Shown one piece after another: positions 38,110 through 47,352 of a stretch of 64,000 bases of DNA. Position 1 is the stretch's first letter. Each line of letters starts with the position of its first letter. Made by a program: the position numbers and the translations under genes. The notes below the pieces were generated by a model, which worked only from the letters and a program-made list of their open reading frames with translations, was not told the origin of the DNA and searched no databases. Source of the stretch: Mycobacterium mantenii (GTDB lineage Bacteria > Actinomycetota > Actinomycetes > Mycobacteriales > Mycobacteriaceae); the NCBI RefSeq assembly GCF_010731775.1, contig NZ_AP022590.1:3720001-3784000 (forward strand), read 5' to 3'.

Positions 38110-38779
38110 CGATGACACCGCACGCCACCCGCTTGCCGGCGTCACCGGTACTCATCGTCATGTCGTTGGCGCCCGGCGTGCCACTGGTCTGAGTGTTGCC
38201 CCCTGATGCGGGGGTGGCGGAGCTGGCCGCCCCGGCGTGAATGATGATCGCGGTCTTTTGCCCGGTGAGCAGATCCTCCATGGCGAACGCGTCCGTAGTG
38301 GTCATCAACGTTCCGGAGCCGTCCTGGCGCACCTGCAGGGAGGGCAGGGCTCCGCTGGAGGGCTCACCGGTGTGCCCGGGCGCCTGGAAGTGGTCGCCGG
38401 CGGACAGGAAGTCCCCCGGCGCGCCGCCGCTGGGGGCTGCCGAGTTGGGCTCGCACTTGCCGACCTTATGGATGTGCACATCGTGGAAGCCGGGCGCGAG
38501 CACACCGTTGGCGGTCGTCTCGATGGTGACGGTGGCATAGCCGTTGTTGAATTCGAACGTCGCGGTGGCGACCTGGGTGCCGTCCGGAGCCTTCAGGTGC
38601 GTGGTGATGCTCGGTGCCGCCGCGGGCCCGGGCTCCGGGGCTTTGGCGCCCGAGGGCGACGGCGATCCGGTCCAGACCGCGGGGGTGGTACCCGGAACCG
38701 ACGACACGTGCTCGGGTGACGAACAGGCGCCCAGCAGCACGACGCAACCGGCCAGAACCAATGGGGGCAGCTTAGGCAT
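38099..38779 (-). CDS. sodC: Copper superoxide dismutase lipoprotein SodC
   Basis: This 226-residue protein begins with a lipoprotein signal peptide ([19 protein letters not shown]; lipobox LLGAC with C19). A Pro/Ala-rich linker follows, then the Cu/Zn-SOD domain (about 60-226) with [12 protein letters not shown] and [16 protein letters not shown]. Closely related M. tuberculosis SodC (Rv0432) is reported to bind copper without zinc. The enzyme would sit outside the membrane and remove superoxide, including that of host phagocytes. It is co-directional with virR upstream and coupled to the ligase gene downstream. Confidence 0.95.
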   Translation of the reverse strand: MPKLPPLVLAGCVVLLGACSSPEHVSSVPGTTPAVWTGSPSPSGAKAPEPGPAAAPSITTHLKAPDGTQVATATFEFNNGYATVTIETTANGVLAPGFHDVHIHKVGKCEPNSAAPSGGAPGDFLSAGDHFQAPGHTGEPSSGALPSLQVRQDGSGTLMTTTDAFAMEDLLTGQKTAIIIHAGAASSATPASGGNTQTSGTPGANDMTMSTGDAGKRVACGVIGAG

Positions 38780-38853
38780 AGCCAGCAGCCTAGCCCGGCG
38801 ACAATGCGAGCCGGAACGGCTCGCTGAGGAGTCGGGCGATCACCCCGGCGCGA

Positions 38854-39330
38854 CTAACCCGCGACGAGGACGATGACGCCCGGCGGCTCGCCGCTGAGCG
38901 CGGGGATCCGTGGTTCGACGGGTGCGCCCAGGTTCTTGCCCACCGCGTCGGCGGTGGCGTGCTCGTCGCCGGCATCGGTGTAGTAGACCGTGGTGGCCGA
39001 AACGTCGGGCACCGTCATGTTGTCGACCTTGGTGACTTTGAATCCGGCGGACGTCAGCTGGTCCTTGGTACGCGCGGCGACACCCTCTTTCGAGGAGATG
39101 TTGTAGATCTGCACCTCGGCCTGGGTGCTGGGCGGCTTGCTGGTGGGCGACGTGGAGGCCGAGGTGGTGGTGCTCGCACTAGACGCCGGCGACGCCGAAT
39201 CGTCGTCAGAGCTCCCGGATGACCCCAGCGCCTGCCAACCGAGCAGCAGGAAAATGACGCCGAGGAACAACAGCACCATCACCATGGCCCGCAGGGGCAG
39301 CCCGGTGGAGTCGGGAACTCGTTCTTTCAT
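38854..39330 (-). CDS. virR: VirR-like LytR_C domain membrane protein (Rv0431)
   Basis: This 158-residue protein has a short cytoplasmic N-terminus, one membrane helix (about 14-36: LRAMVMVLLFLGVIFLLLGWQAL), a Ser/Thr-rich linker (about 38-68) and a LytR_C domain (about 72-158: EVQIYNISSKEGVAARTKDQLTSAGFKVTKVDN). M. tuberculosis VirR (Rv0431) has the same architecture and is reported to limit release of membrane vesicles and to act in cell-wall remodelling. The gene lies between the DUF3263 gene and sodC, exactly as in that species. Confidence 0.92.
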   Translation of the reverse strand: MKERVPDSTGLPLRAMVMVLLFLGVIFLLLGWQALGSSGSSDDDSASPASSASTTTSASTSPTSKPPSTQAEVQIYNISSKEGVAARTKDQLTSAGFKVTKVDNMTVPDVSATTVYYTDAGDEHATADAVGKNLGAPVEPRIPALSGEPPGVIVLVAG

Positions 39331-39349
39331 CGAGCCCTACTGTAACGAG

Positions 39350-39658
39350 TCAGGTCACCTCGAAGCCGAGGCGCCGCGCCGCGCGTGCCTTTTGCCTGCT
39401 GGCGCGCAGCCGGCGCAGCCGTTTCACCAGCATCGGGTCGGCGGCCAGCGCCTCGGGCCGGTCGACAAGCGCGTTGAGCACCTGGTAGTAACGCGTCGCC
39501 GACATCGAGAACAACTCTTTGATGGCCTCTTCCTTCACACCGGCGAACTTCCACCACTGGCGTTCGAAGGCCAGGATGTCGTGCTCGCGGCGGGTTAGCC
39601 CATCTGCGATCTCAGAGTCGTCCCCCGATCGATTTGCCCGCGCCATGGCGCTGTCCAT
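39350..39658 (-). CDS. DUF3263 protein (Rv0430 type)
   Basis: This 102-residue protein has the DUF3263 core LTRREHDILAFERQWWKFAGVKEEAIKELFSMSATRYYQVLNALVDRPEALAADPMLVKRLRRLR. The helical pattern and the strongly basic end (RASRQKARAARRLGFEVT) suggest a helix-turn-helix-like nucleic acid binding protein. The virR start is 20 nt after its stop, so the two are probably co-transcribed. A 200-bp control region with two dyads separates it from the divergent def gene. Confidence 0.9.
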   Translation of the reverse strand: MDSAMARANRSGDDSEIADGLTRREHDILAFERQWWKFAGVKEEAIKELFSMSATRYYQVLNALVDRPEALAADPMLVKRLRRLRASRQKARAARRLGFEVT

Positions 39659-39710
39659 ATCGCTTCCCCTGGACCCTTCCGGCGAATTCCGAACTGCTCG
39701 AATGACTTGA

Positions 39711-39749
39711 CTTAGCTAAGGGCGTGTTTCGGCGAATATTGAAACACGC
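39711..39749. promoter_or_regulatory. Two dyads in the DUF3263-def control region
   Basis: CTTAGCTAAG (39711-39720) is a perfect 10-bp palindrome. It is followed directly by GCGTGTTTC (39722-39730) and GAAACACGC (39741-39749), a perfect 9-bp inverted repeat with a 10-nt spacer. They lie in the divergent space before DUF3263-virR-sodC and def. The protein that reads them is unknown. Confidence 0.5.
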
Positions 39750-39861
39750 TGCAAACCCTCAAGCCGTCATCCAGACCCGCGAGTCGGCGGATTGACCTAG
39801 ATTGCCCGGACTGAAGATCGCCGGCCGAGCAGCCCGCGGGCGTGCGGTAGCTTAGCCGACC

Positions 39862-40455
39862 ATGGCAGTCGTTCCGATCCGCATCGTGGGAGATCCCGTC
39901 CTGCATACCCCGACACAGCCGGTGCCGGTCGCTGCCGACGGTTCGCTGCCGGCGGATCTGGCCGAGCTGATCGCAGACATGTACGACACCATGGACGCCG
40001 CGCACGGGGTGGGGCTGGCCGCCAACCAGATCGGGGTCGGCCTGCGGGTCTTCGTCTACGACTGCGCCGACGACCGGAGTCGCACCGAGCGGCGGCGCGG
40101 TGTCGTCGTCAACCCGGTGCTGGAGACCTCCGAGATTCCCGAGACCATGCCCGACCCGGACCACGACGATGAGGGCTGCCTGTCGGTGCCCGGCGAGTCG
40201 TTCCCCACCGGCCGCGCCAAGTGGGCACGCGTCACCGGACTCGACGCCGACGGCAAGCCGGTCGCCATCGAAGGCAACGACCTGTTCGCGCGGATGCTGC
40301 AGCACGAGACCGGGCACCTGGATGGCTTTCTCTATCTGGACCGCCTCATCGGCCGGCACGCGCGCAGCGCGAAACGCGCCGTCAAATCCCACAACTGGGG
40401 TGTCCCCGGCCTCTCCTGGATGCCCGGCGAGGGGCCGGACCCGTTCGGTAACTGA
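39862..40455 (+). CDS. def: Peptide deformylase
   Basis: This 197-residue metalloenzyme removes the formyl group from nascent proteins. All three class motifs are present: [10 protein letters not shown] (about 49-58), EGCLS with metal ligand C106, and HETGH with ligands H148 and H152 and catalytic E149. The C-terminal end includes the mycobacterial extension ([16 protein letters not shown]). A TAGCTT box 8 nt before the ATG suggests a leaderless transcript. The stop overlaps the acetyltransferase start by one base (TGATG). It matches Rv0429c. Confidence 0.97.
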   Translation: MAVVPIRIVGDPVLHTPTQPVPVAADGSLPADLAELIADMYDTMDAAHGVGLAANQIGVGLRVFVYDCADDRSRTERRRGVVVNPVLETSEIPETMPDPDHDDEGCLSVPGESFPTGRAKWARVTGLDADGKPVAIEGNDLFARMLQHETGHLDGFLYLDRLIGRHARSAKRAVKSHNWGVPGLSWMPGEGPDPFGN

Positions 40456-41378
40456 TGTTCTCGTGGCCCGACCCGGGAACGCGGGTGACGGTTCGCTACC
40501 GGCGCCCGGCCGGTTCCGTGCCGCCGCTGACCGATGCGGTGGGGCACCTGCTGGCGGTCGACCCGATGGTGCGGGTGCGGACGAAGACCGGCGCGGTCGT
40601 CGAATTCGCGCCCTCCGAAGCGGTCGCGCTGCGGGTGCTGACCGACACCCCCGTCCGTACCTCGCAGATCCGCGCGCTCGAGCATGCCGCGGCCGCGGCC
40701 TGGCCGGGCGCGCAGCATGTTTGGCTGGACGGCTGGCTGCTGCGGGCCGGCACCCCGACCGGCAACGCCGGCGGGCTGGCCGCGAATTCCGCTGTACCAC
40801 TGGATTTTTCGGCTCAACCCAGTGTTATACCGGCGATCGTCGACTGGTATGAGCGCCGCGACCTGCCGCCGCGACTGGCCGTGCCCGATCGGCTGCTGGC
40901 GCTGCCGCCGGGGGTGACCGGCGAGCGCACGGAAAAGGTTGTCGTGCGCGACCTTTCCGGCTTGGCCGCCCGCGAGGCCAATCCGTCCATCACCTTGTCA
41001 CCGCGCCCCGACGAGGCGTGGCTGCAAATATCCGGCGGTGAGTTTCCCGTCGAGGTGCTGACCGCCGTCATCGACGGCGAGCTCGCATTCGGCACGCACC
41101 GCGAGGCCGCGGTCGCGCGTGCCGCGGTGACCGACGCACCCGATGGCGCGCGGTGGCTGGGCATCGCGGCGGTGCGCTCCACCGAGCATGCCGACGAGCG
41201 ATCGGCAGCGCAGCTGTGTGAGGCGTTGCTGGCGTGGGGCGCCGATTGCGGCGCGACGCGCGGCTACATGGCGGTGCCGGACACCGGCGCGACGACGCTT
41301 GCCGGGGCGCTGGGATTCCGGCTGCACCACCGCCGCCGCTACGTCCCGGTGCCCCCGGGCGGCTGGGATAGCGTCTAG
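40455..41378 (+). CDS. GNAT family N-acetyltransferase (Rv0428c type)
   Basis: This 307-residue protein has an N-terminal SH3-like region (about 1-65: GTRVTVRYRRPAGSVPPLTDAVGHLL) and a C-terminal acetyltransferase region (about 70-307). The latter contains HVWLDGWLLRAG, DAPDGARWLGIAAVRSTEHADERSAAQLCEALLAWGADCGATRGYM, with a lengthened acetyl-CoA loop, and TLAGALGFRLHHRRRYVPVP. The substrate is unknown. It is coupled by a one-base overlap to def, and xthA starts 2 nt after its stop, so def-GNAT-xthA form an operon as in M. tuberculosis. Confidence 0.88.
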   Translation: MFSWPDPGTRVTVRYRRPAGSVPPLTDAVGHLLAVDPMVRVRTKTGAVVEFAPSEAVALRVLTDTPVRTSQIRALEHAAAAAWPGAQHVWLDGWLLRAGTPTGNAGGLAANSAVPLDFSAQPSVIPAIVDWYERRDLPPRLAVPDRLLALPPGVTGERTEKVVVRDLSGLAAREANPSITLSPRPDEAWLQISGGEFPVEVLTAVIDGELAFGTHREAAVARAAVTDAPDGARWLGIAAVRSTEHADERSAAQLCEALLAWGADCGATRGYMAVPDTGATTLAGALGFRLHHRRRYVPVPPGGWDSV

Positions 41379-41380
41379 CC

Positions 41381-42268
41381 ATGCCCGACGGGAACGACTC
41401 GCAACGCGGAGTTGATGGCGGCGATCCGCTGCGCCCGGCAGCGCCGCCCTCGCGAGCGCCACTGCGGCTGGCCACCTGGAACGTCAACTCGATTCGCTCC
41501 CGACTGCCCCGCGTGGTCGACTGGCTCGCCCGCGCCGACGTCGACGTGCTGGCGATGCAGGAGACCAAATGCGCCGACGGCCAGTTCCCCACCCTGCCGT
41601 TCTTTGAACTCGGCTACGAGGTCGCCCACGTCGGCTTCAACCAGTGGAACGGCGTGGCGATCGCCTCACGCGTCGGTCTCGACGATGTACAGGTCGGATT
41701 CGACGGCCAGCCCACCTGGAGCAGCAAGCCGGAAGTCGCCGCCACCGCGGAGGCTCGCGCCCTGGCCGCCACGTGCGGCGGCGTCCGGATGTGGAGCCTC
41801 TACGTGCCCAACGGCCGCGCCCTGGGCGATCCGCACTATACCTATAAGCTTGAATGGCTTGCCGCACTGCGTGATTCGGCGGCAGGATGGTTACGCGACG
41901 ATCCCACGGCCGCGATCGCGCTGGCCGGCGACTGGAATATCGCTCCGCAAGACGACGACGTCTGGAGCATGGAGTTCTTTGCCGGCGCCACCCACGTCTC
42001 CGAGCCGGAGCGCCGCGCGTTCGCCGCCATCGTCGAGGCGCAATTCACCGATGTGGTGCGTCCTTTCGCGCCGGGCCCCGGGGTCTACACGTACTGGGAC
42101 TACACCCAGCTGCGGTTCCCGAAACGGCAAGGCATGCGCATCGATTTCATCCTGGGCTCACCGGCTTTGGCCGGCCGCGTGACCGACGCGCAGATCGTCC
42201 GCGAAGAACGTAAAGGCAAGGCGGCCAGCGATCACGCACCAGTGCTCATCGACGTGAGGCGCGACTGA
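41381..42268 (+). CDS. xthA: Exodeoxyribonuclease III
   Basis: This 295-residue endonuclease/exonuclease/phosphatase-fold enzyme acts at abasic sites and DNA 3' ends in base excision repair. It shows LRLATWNVNSIRSRLPRVVDWL (about 27-48), MQETKCADGQFP with the metal Glu, SLYVPNGRALGDPHYTYKLEWL, LAGDWNIAPQDDDVW and the catalytic SDHAPVLIDV at the end. The first 26 residues are a non-conserved extension. A TAGCGT box 6 nt before the ATG could give a second, leaderless start inside the operon. Confidence 0.95.
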   Translation: MPDGNDSQRGVDGGDPLRPAAPPSRAPLRLATWNVNSIRSRLPRVVDWLARADVDVLAMQETKCADGQFPTLPFFELGYEVAHVGFNQWNGVAIASRVGLDDVQVGFDGQPTWSSKPEVAATAEARALAATCGGVRMWSLYVPNGRALGDPHYTYKLEWLAALRDSAAGWLRDDPTAAIALAGDWNIAPQDDDVWSMEFFAGATHVSEPERRAFAAIVEAQFTDVVRPFAPGPGVYTYWDYTQLRFPKRQGMRIDFILGSPALAGRVTDAQIVREERKGKAASDHAPVLIDVRRD

Positions 42269-42399
42269 CCGCGATCATGGCCGCCGGGCCGGGCCCGACA
42301 TCGCGTTAACCTCAGGCAAATTTGATCAGGCTTCTCGTTGTCAGCGCGATGGCAAGGTGGCAGGCTTTGGATATTCAGCAGCACAAGCAGGGAGTCATC

Positions 42400-42846
42400 A
42401 TGAGTGTCATCGGCGGAGCAGTCCGGGGCGTGAGTCAGGCGGTGAACCGCGCGGCGACCGCGACGACCGCGGCCGCCGGTGCCGTGGGTGGCGCGGCGGT
42501 CAACGGAGTCATCGGCGGCGTGACCGGAGCGGCGGAGGGCGTCAAGCGCGGCATGAGCAGCGGGAGCCACTCGGCGCCCGCGGCCGCCCTGGCCTTCGGC
42601 GCGCTCGGCGTCGCCGGATTGGTCGAGTGGCCGGTGCTGCTGGCGGTCGGGGGCAGCGCCCTGCTGATTCAGAGATTGAGCCACAGACAAAACGGCGAGT
42701 CGCGTGCGGTCAAGGCGAATCTGAAAGCGGTGCCGGTGGAGCCGGCGCCGGAGAAACCGGCGGCCGCGAAAGCCGCCAGCAAGTCGACGGCCAAGAAAAC
42801 AGCCGGACGCCGGGCGGGCACCACGGGGTTGCGCAGCACCAACTAG
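42400..42846 (+). CDS. Small membrane protein with Lys/Ala-rich tail (Rv0426c position)
   Basis: This protein is 148 residues from the ATG at 42400 (MSVIGGAVRGVSQAVNRAAT), placed by an AGGGAG site; in-frame starts further upstream lack one. The N-terminus is Gly/Ala-rich and amphipathic (VGGAAVNGVIGGVTGAAEGVKRG), one membrane segment lies at about 57-85 (AALAFGALGVAGLVEWPVLLAVGGSALL), and the end is Lys/Ala-rich, like a histone tail (KPAAAKAASKSTAKKTAGRRAG). Position and length fit Rv0426c, which precedes ctpH in M. tuberculosis. The function is unknown; the basic tail may bind nucleic acid or anionic lipid. Confidence 0.72.
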   Translation: MSVIGGAVRGVSQAVNRAATATTAAAGAVGGAAVNGVIGGVTGAAEGVKRGMSSGSHSAPAAALAFGALGVAGLVEWPVLLAVGGSALLIQRLSHRQNGESRAVKANLKAVPVEPAPEKPAAAKAASKSTAKKTAGRRAGTTGLRSTN

Positions 42847-43196
42847 GCGAGCCGCCGCTGATCAGCCGGTCGTTTGGTCCCACATGCCGGGGCTACCTGC
42901 CGCGATGTCCATCGCGCAACGCGATCCGTCTCGTGAGCGGACGGATCCGGGCAGATCGGACCCCGAACCGTCCGGGACGGCGCCTTCGCACCGCGACGAG
43001 ACGCCCCATCGCTGTGCCGAATCTCGACGACCCCGACGCGCCACAACAACGCATAGAGTTCGAGTAGCGGCACTTTCAGCACCAAAGCGAACGATGAAAC
43101 TAGCGGATCGCCCCCGGCGTCGGTCATCGTCGACATAAGACCGACGGTGAACGCTCGACCCAGCGAGACGGGAAACCCTTCGTTACCGAAAGGCAA
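42847..43196. other. 350-bp gap where ctpH lies in M. tuberculosis
   Basis: No convincing gene is seen. Frames run on both strands, but they are Arg/Pro-rich and lack membrane helices or P-type ATPase motifs such as DKTGT. In M. tuberculosis the about 1500-codon ctpH occupies this position between the same two neighbours. The only possible trace of coding sequence is a short frame near 43016-43067 reading VPNLDDPDAPQQRIEFE and a stop, which cannot be assigned. Confidence 0.45.
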
Positions 43197-43475
43197 ATGA
43201 TGGCGGAAAAGAAGTCGCGGCGCGGCACTCCCCAGCGCGAGGCGGTGCAAAAGATCCGCGAGGGCGAGACCTTTGTGGTGAATCTGCCGGCGATCGGACA
43301 GGTGGAAATCCCCCGGCCAGAGCAGTTGGCGTACTTCGGCGGACTCGCAGCCCTGGCGGCCCTCGAACTCATCGACTGGCCGGTGGCCGTGGTCATCGCC
43401 GCCGGTCACCTACTGGCCAGCAGCCACCACAACAAGATCCTGGAGGAGCTCGGCGAGGCGATGGAGGAGGCCTAG
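43197..43475 (+). CDS. Small conserved protein, Rv0424c type
   Basis: This 92-residue protein starts MMAEKKSRRGTPQREAVQKIREGETFVVNLPAIGQVEIPRPEQLAYFGG. A hydrophobic segment follows (about 47-70: LAALAALELIDWPVAVVIAAGHLLA), then an acidic tail (ILEELGEAMEEA). It corresponds in size and place to Rv0424c, the neighbour of ctpH in M. tuberculosis. The membrane segment WPVAVVIAAGHLL resembles that of the protein at 42400 (WPVLLAVGGSALL), so the two may be distant relatives. It ends 4 nt before the convergent sensor gene. Confidence 0.8.
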   Translation: MMAEKKSRRGTPQREAVQKIREGETFVVNLPAIGQVEIPRPEQLAYFGGLAALAALELIDWPVAVVIAAGHLLASSHHNKILEELGEAMEEA

Positions 43476-43479
43476 CCGG

Positions 43480-46400
43480 TCAGCTCGCCGCAGAGCTCCC
43501 CGCGACCGCACTGGCGAATCGCAGCGTGACCCGGGTGCCGGCCGGGGTGCGCAGCGTTTCGACGTCGTCGGCCAATCCGCTCATCAGGGTGAGCCCGCGC
43601 CCGCGGCGACGGCTGCGCAGGCTGGCCGACGAATCGCCGATCCACTGGCCGGTGTCGCTGACGGTGATGACGACGGTGTCGCGATGCAGGAAGGCCTCGA
43701 CGGACACCGTCTGACGTGACTCGTTGCGGCTGCCGTGTTCGATCGCGTTGGTGACCGCCTCGCCGGTGGCCAACAGGATGTCCGTTTCGCGACTCGGCAC
43801 GACGAAGATGCTGCGCAGCCAGTCCCGCAGCTGTTCGCGTGCGACGGGGATCTGAGCGGGCGCGGCCGACACCACGGTGGCGAAGCTACCCGCGGCGAGG
43901 TGGCTTGGCCGCAACGCGAGCACAACCACGTCATCGCGGTAGCCGGACGGCGGGGCCATCCGGGACAGTAACTCCGCACAGATCGATTCCACCGGCTGGC
44001 CGGCGCACTGCGCCGCCGCCGCTTGCAGACGGGCGAAGCCGTCGTCAAGCGTTTCGCCGGGCCGTTCCATGAGTCCGTCGGTGTAGAGCAGGAGGAGCCC
44101 GCCCGGTGGCAGCTCGGCCCTTGCGGTGGCGCCGGGCGGGTCGTCCGCGGTGGCGGCGACAGGGTGGCCGGTCACCGACACCGGCGTACGCCGACCGGAC
44201 TCCAAGAACATCGCCTGCCCGTCGGGCAGCACCAGCAGCGGATATGGGTGGCCGGCGCAGCTGTAGCTGATGGTGGCGCCCCCGGCGGGGCCTTCAGTAT
44301 CGATCAGCGCGTAGGCCACCGTCGCGCAACGCGCGCCGTCGACGCTGGCGCCGTATCTGTCCAGGGCGCCGAGCACTGCGTCCGGCTCCCCCGCGGTGAG
44401 CGCCGCGGCGGCCACCGCGGCGCGCAGTCTGCTCATCACGATCGCCGCGGGCAGGCCGTGTCCGACCACGTCACCGACGGATATCGCGATCTTGCCGCCC
44501 TGGTCCAGGGGGGTGACCGAATACCAGTCGCCGCCGACCCGCATCGCCTCCCCGGCCGGCTGATAGATGGCCGCCACGACGGCCGCGGTGGAGCCGCGGT
44601 CCAGGTCGAGCAGGTGCTCCTGGAAGTCGACGGCGATCTCGTGTTCGCGGGCCATCAGGCGCACTCGGTCCAGGGCCGAGGACGTCAGCTCGGCCATGCC
44701 GGCGAAGGCATCGAGTTCGGCGGGGTCGAACTGGCGCGGCGCCGGCCACAGCAAAGCCAGCACGCCCAGGATGCGGCCGGAGCCGTCCCGCAGTGGGTGG
44801 GTGACGCACGCGCGGATGCTCGCCGCGCTGTCCGCCACGGCGAGTTCGTAGCGCTCCGGCAGTTCGAATGTGTCGGTGACGATCATCGACTCGCCGGTGC
44901 GGGCGACGTCGGCGCCGACCAGCGGGGCATCGAGCGCGACGATGTGGTAGCGGTCGCGGAACTCCGCGGGCAGATCGCCGGCGTATTCGAACCGCAGATA
45001 CTGCTCGCCGTCGACCACTCCGATCGCGACGGCGCCGGCGTCTCCCGAGCCGAACGAGGAGCCCAGCAGGGCGTCCATGATCCCGGAGATCGAGTTGGTC
45101 GTCTGCAGCGCCGAGTCGAGGTGCACCAGGTCCGAGGCCAGGCTCGACTGCGCCTCGCGGCGCTGCCGGTCGCGCTCGCGGCCAACCGCGGACAGCCTGG
45201 ACGCCACCCGGTCGATCAGCTCCTGTGACCGGAACGGCTTGGGCAGGTAGTCGTCCGCCCCACCGGCGTAGCCCTCGTTGACGGCTTCCGCGCCCGCCCG
45301 GGCGGACAGCATCAGGATCGGCGTCGCCGCCAGGTCCGGGTCCGCACGAACGGCGGCCACGAATCCGAAACCGTCGAGCCCCGGCATCATCACGTCGGTG
45401 ACGATCGCGTCCGGGCGCAGCTTTCGGGTCGCGGCCAGCGCCGACTCGCCGTCGGCGACCAGAACCGTCTCCCAGCGATTGGACAACACCCGGTCCAGGT
45501 GGGCTCGCATGTCAGCGTTGTCGTCGGCGATCAGCACCAGCTGGCGGTTGGTCCGGGGCGCGGCGGCGACCGGTTCGGCAACCGACATCACCCACTGGCT
45601 GGCCTCGGCAACGTAAGGATTGGTCTCGTCCAGCCCGGCGGGCGCCGGGTGGACCGCCGCGTCCGAGACCGATCGCGGCACCCGGATGGTCACGGTGGTG
45701 CCGCGGTCCAGTTCGCTGTCGATCTGGACCGTGCCCCGATGGAGGTCGACCAGCCCCCGCACCAGAGACAGTCCGATCCCGGTGCCCTCCACACTGCGGC
45801 CGCGCGCGTTGTCGGCCCGGTAGAAGCGCTCGAACAGCATGTTCAGATCCTCGGCGCCGATACCGACTCCGGTGTCGCGCACGGCGAGCTCGCAGTGCGT
45901 GGAGTCGGTCCGCACCTGCACCGAGATCGTGCCCTGCAGCGTGTATTTGACCGCATTGGAAAGCAGGTTGAGGACGATCGTCTCCCACATGCCCGGGTCG
46001 ACGTCGGCGAGCGCCGGCGCACAGTCCAGCGCGAGCTCGAGCCCCGCCCGGTGACACAGCTCGGTGAACGACGACGCTATCTGGGCGGAGAGCGCGCCGA
46101 CGTCGGTGCAAACCAGCTTCGCGTTGGCCCGGCCGGCCTCGATGCGGGAGAAGTCGAGCAGCGAGTCGACCAGGCGCTGCAGACGCCGCGCATTGCGTCC
46201 CGCGGTGGTAAGCCGCTCGGCGAGAACGCTTTCCGGTGCCGCATCGGACAGCGCGTCGTCCAGCGGCCCGAGCAGCAGCGTCAGCGGGGTCCGGAACTCG
46301 TGGCTGACGTTGGTCAGAAACGCGGTCTTGGCCCGGTCCAGTTCGGCCAGTGCGTCGGCGCGGTGCCGCTGCTGCTCGTAGGAGACGATCGACGCGAATG

Positions 46401-47352
46401 TCGACGTCAACTGGTCGGCCAACAGTTTGCAGAAACCGCGGTACTGCGTGTCCAGGGGACAGCGCGGATTCGTGCCGACGACTAAGGCGCCGGCGGTCGC
46501 GCCCTCACCCACCGGTAGCACCAGCACGCGGTCCGGGCAGTCGTCGCCCAAAGCCACCTTGATGCCGGGGACCCTTGCCGCGATATCACCGATTTCTTGT
46601 ACGTCGCCCCGAGACCGCGAAGCCGGGTCCGAGTCGGTCAACTGAGCGAGCGAATTCGGCAGGATCGCCAGCGCGGAGGCGGTAGCGCCCCGCAGAGTGG
46701 TGTCACCCTCCGCGTCGGCGACATACATGGCGATCAATGGGAGGTCGGCCGGCTGTGCCGCACATACCTCGACGGTCGCGCTGACCGCCTCATCAATGGT
46801 CTGTGTTTCCATGACCGCGGACGCGACGGCATTGAGCACATGCAGCCGCCGTTCGCCCATCACCCGCTCGGTCGTCTCGGTGACCGCGCAGAAAATGCCG
46901 GAGACCTCTCCGCCAGCGGCGATCATCGGGCCATAGGTGAAGGTGAAATATCGGTCCTGCCGCCGGCCTTCCATCACCATTGACAGCAACAGGTCGCGGG
47001 ACCAGGTGGCCGCGCCCGTCGCGACGACCCCGGCGAGCATCGGGCCGATCGAGTCCCAAATGTCCCACCACACTTCCCGGCCGGGCCGGCCCAGTGCAGC
47101 GGGATGTTTGTCCGCCAGGGCAGATATGTAGGCATCGTTGTAGACCAGGAAGAGATCCTGCGGCCCCAGCCACAGGACGATCGGAAACCGCGACGTCAGC
47201 GCGGTCGCCACCGCTGCGCGGAATTCGGCCGGCCAGTCACTCGGTGGTCCCAGCGGGTGCGCGTCCCAGTCGTATTCGGCGAACCGCCGGCCCATCTCGC
47301 CGCCCAATGAAACAGCAGCGGCCAGATCAGCCGGCAGTCGCGAGTTGATCAC
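43480..47352 (-). CDS. Hybrid histidine kinase-receiver-PP2C phosphatase-anti-sigma kinase
   Basis: This 1290-residue cytoplasmic protein joins two signalling systems. Domains in order: PAS (about 45-165); GAF (about 175-330); HisKA with H351 in NVSHEFRTPL; HATPase (about 450-560; NLLSNAVKY, DTGVGIG, GTGIGLSL); receiver (about 604-720; D610, D611, phospho-acceptor D653, K705); GAF (about 755-905); SpoIIE-type PP2C (about 930-1135; GGDWYSV, SVGDVVGHG, LYTDGL, GYRDDVVVL); and RsbW-like HATPase (about 1160-1285; EAVTNAIEHG, DTG, GRGLTLM). No membrane helix is seen. The GTG start overlaps the STAS gene stop by 4 nt. It should read signals through PAS/GAF, phosphorylate itself, and both phosphorylate and dephosphorylate a STAS partner. 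Confidence 0.9.
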   Translation of the reverse strand: MINSRLPADLAAAVSLGGEMGRRFAEYDWDAHPLGPPSDWPAEFRAAVATALTSRFPIVLWLGPQDLFLVYNDAYISALADKHPAALGRPGREVWWDIWDSIGPMLAGVVATGAATWSRDLLLSMVMEGRRQDRYFTFTYGPMIAAGGEVSGIFCAVTETTERVMGERRLHVLNAVASAVMETQTIDEAVSATVEVCAAQPADLPLIAMYVADAEGDTTLRGATASALAILPNSLAQLTDSDPASRSRGDVQEIGDIAARVPGIKVALGDDCPDRVLVLPVGEGATAGALVVGTNPRCPLDTQYRGFCKLLADQLTSTFASIVSYEQQRHRADALAELDRAKTAFLTNVSHEFRTPLTLLLGPLDDALSDAAPESVLAERLTTAGRNARRLQRLVDSLLDFSRIEAGRANAKLVCTDVGALSAQIASSFTELCHRAGLELALDCAPALADVDPGMWETIVLNLLSNAVKYTLQGTISVQVRTDSTHCELAVRDTGVGIGAEDLNMLFERFYRADNARGRSVEGTGIGLSLVRGLVDLHRGTVQIDSELDRGTTVTIRVPRSVSDAAVHPAPAGLDETNPYVAEASQWVMSVAEPVAAAPRTNRQLVLIADDNADMRAHLDRVLSNRWETVLVADGESALAATRKLRPDAIVTDVMMPGLDGFGFVAAVRADPDLAATPILMLSARAGAEAVNEGYAGGADDYLPKPFRSQELIDRVASRLSAVGRERDRQRREAQSSLASDLVHLDSALQTTNSISGIMDALLGSSFGSGDAGAVAIGVVDGEQYLRFEYAGDLPAEFRDRYHIVALDAPLVGADVARTGESMIVTDTFELPERYELAVADSAASIRACVTHPLRDGSGRILGVLALLWPAPRQFDPAELDAFAGMAELTSSALDRVRLMAREHEIAVDFQEHLLDLDRGSTAAVVAAIYQPAGEAMRVGGDWYSVTPLDQGGKIAISVGDVVGHGLPAAIVMSRLRAAVAAAALTAGEPDAVLGALDRYGASVDGARCATVAYALIDTEGPAGGATISYSCAGHPYPLLVLPDGQAMFLESGRRTPVSVTGHPVAATADDPPGATARAELPPGGLLLLYTDGLMERPGETLDDGFARLQAAAAQCAGQPVESICAELLSRMAPPSGYRDDVVVLALRPSHLAAGSFATVVSAAPAQIPVAREQLRDWLRSIFVVPSRETDILLATGEAVTNAIEHGSRNESRQTVSVEAFLHRDTVVITVSDTGQWIGDSSASLRSRRRGRGLTLMSGLADDVETLRTPAGTRVTLRFASAVAGSSAAS

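Noticed and set aside
42843..43409. A 188-codon minus-strand frame covering the ctpH gap
   Set aside because: It overlaps most of the well-supported gene at 43197 and has no recognisable domain or P-type ATPase motif.
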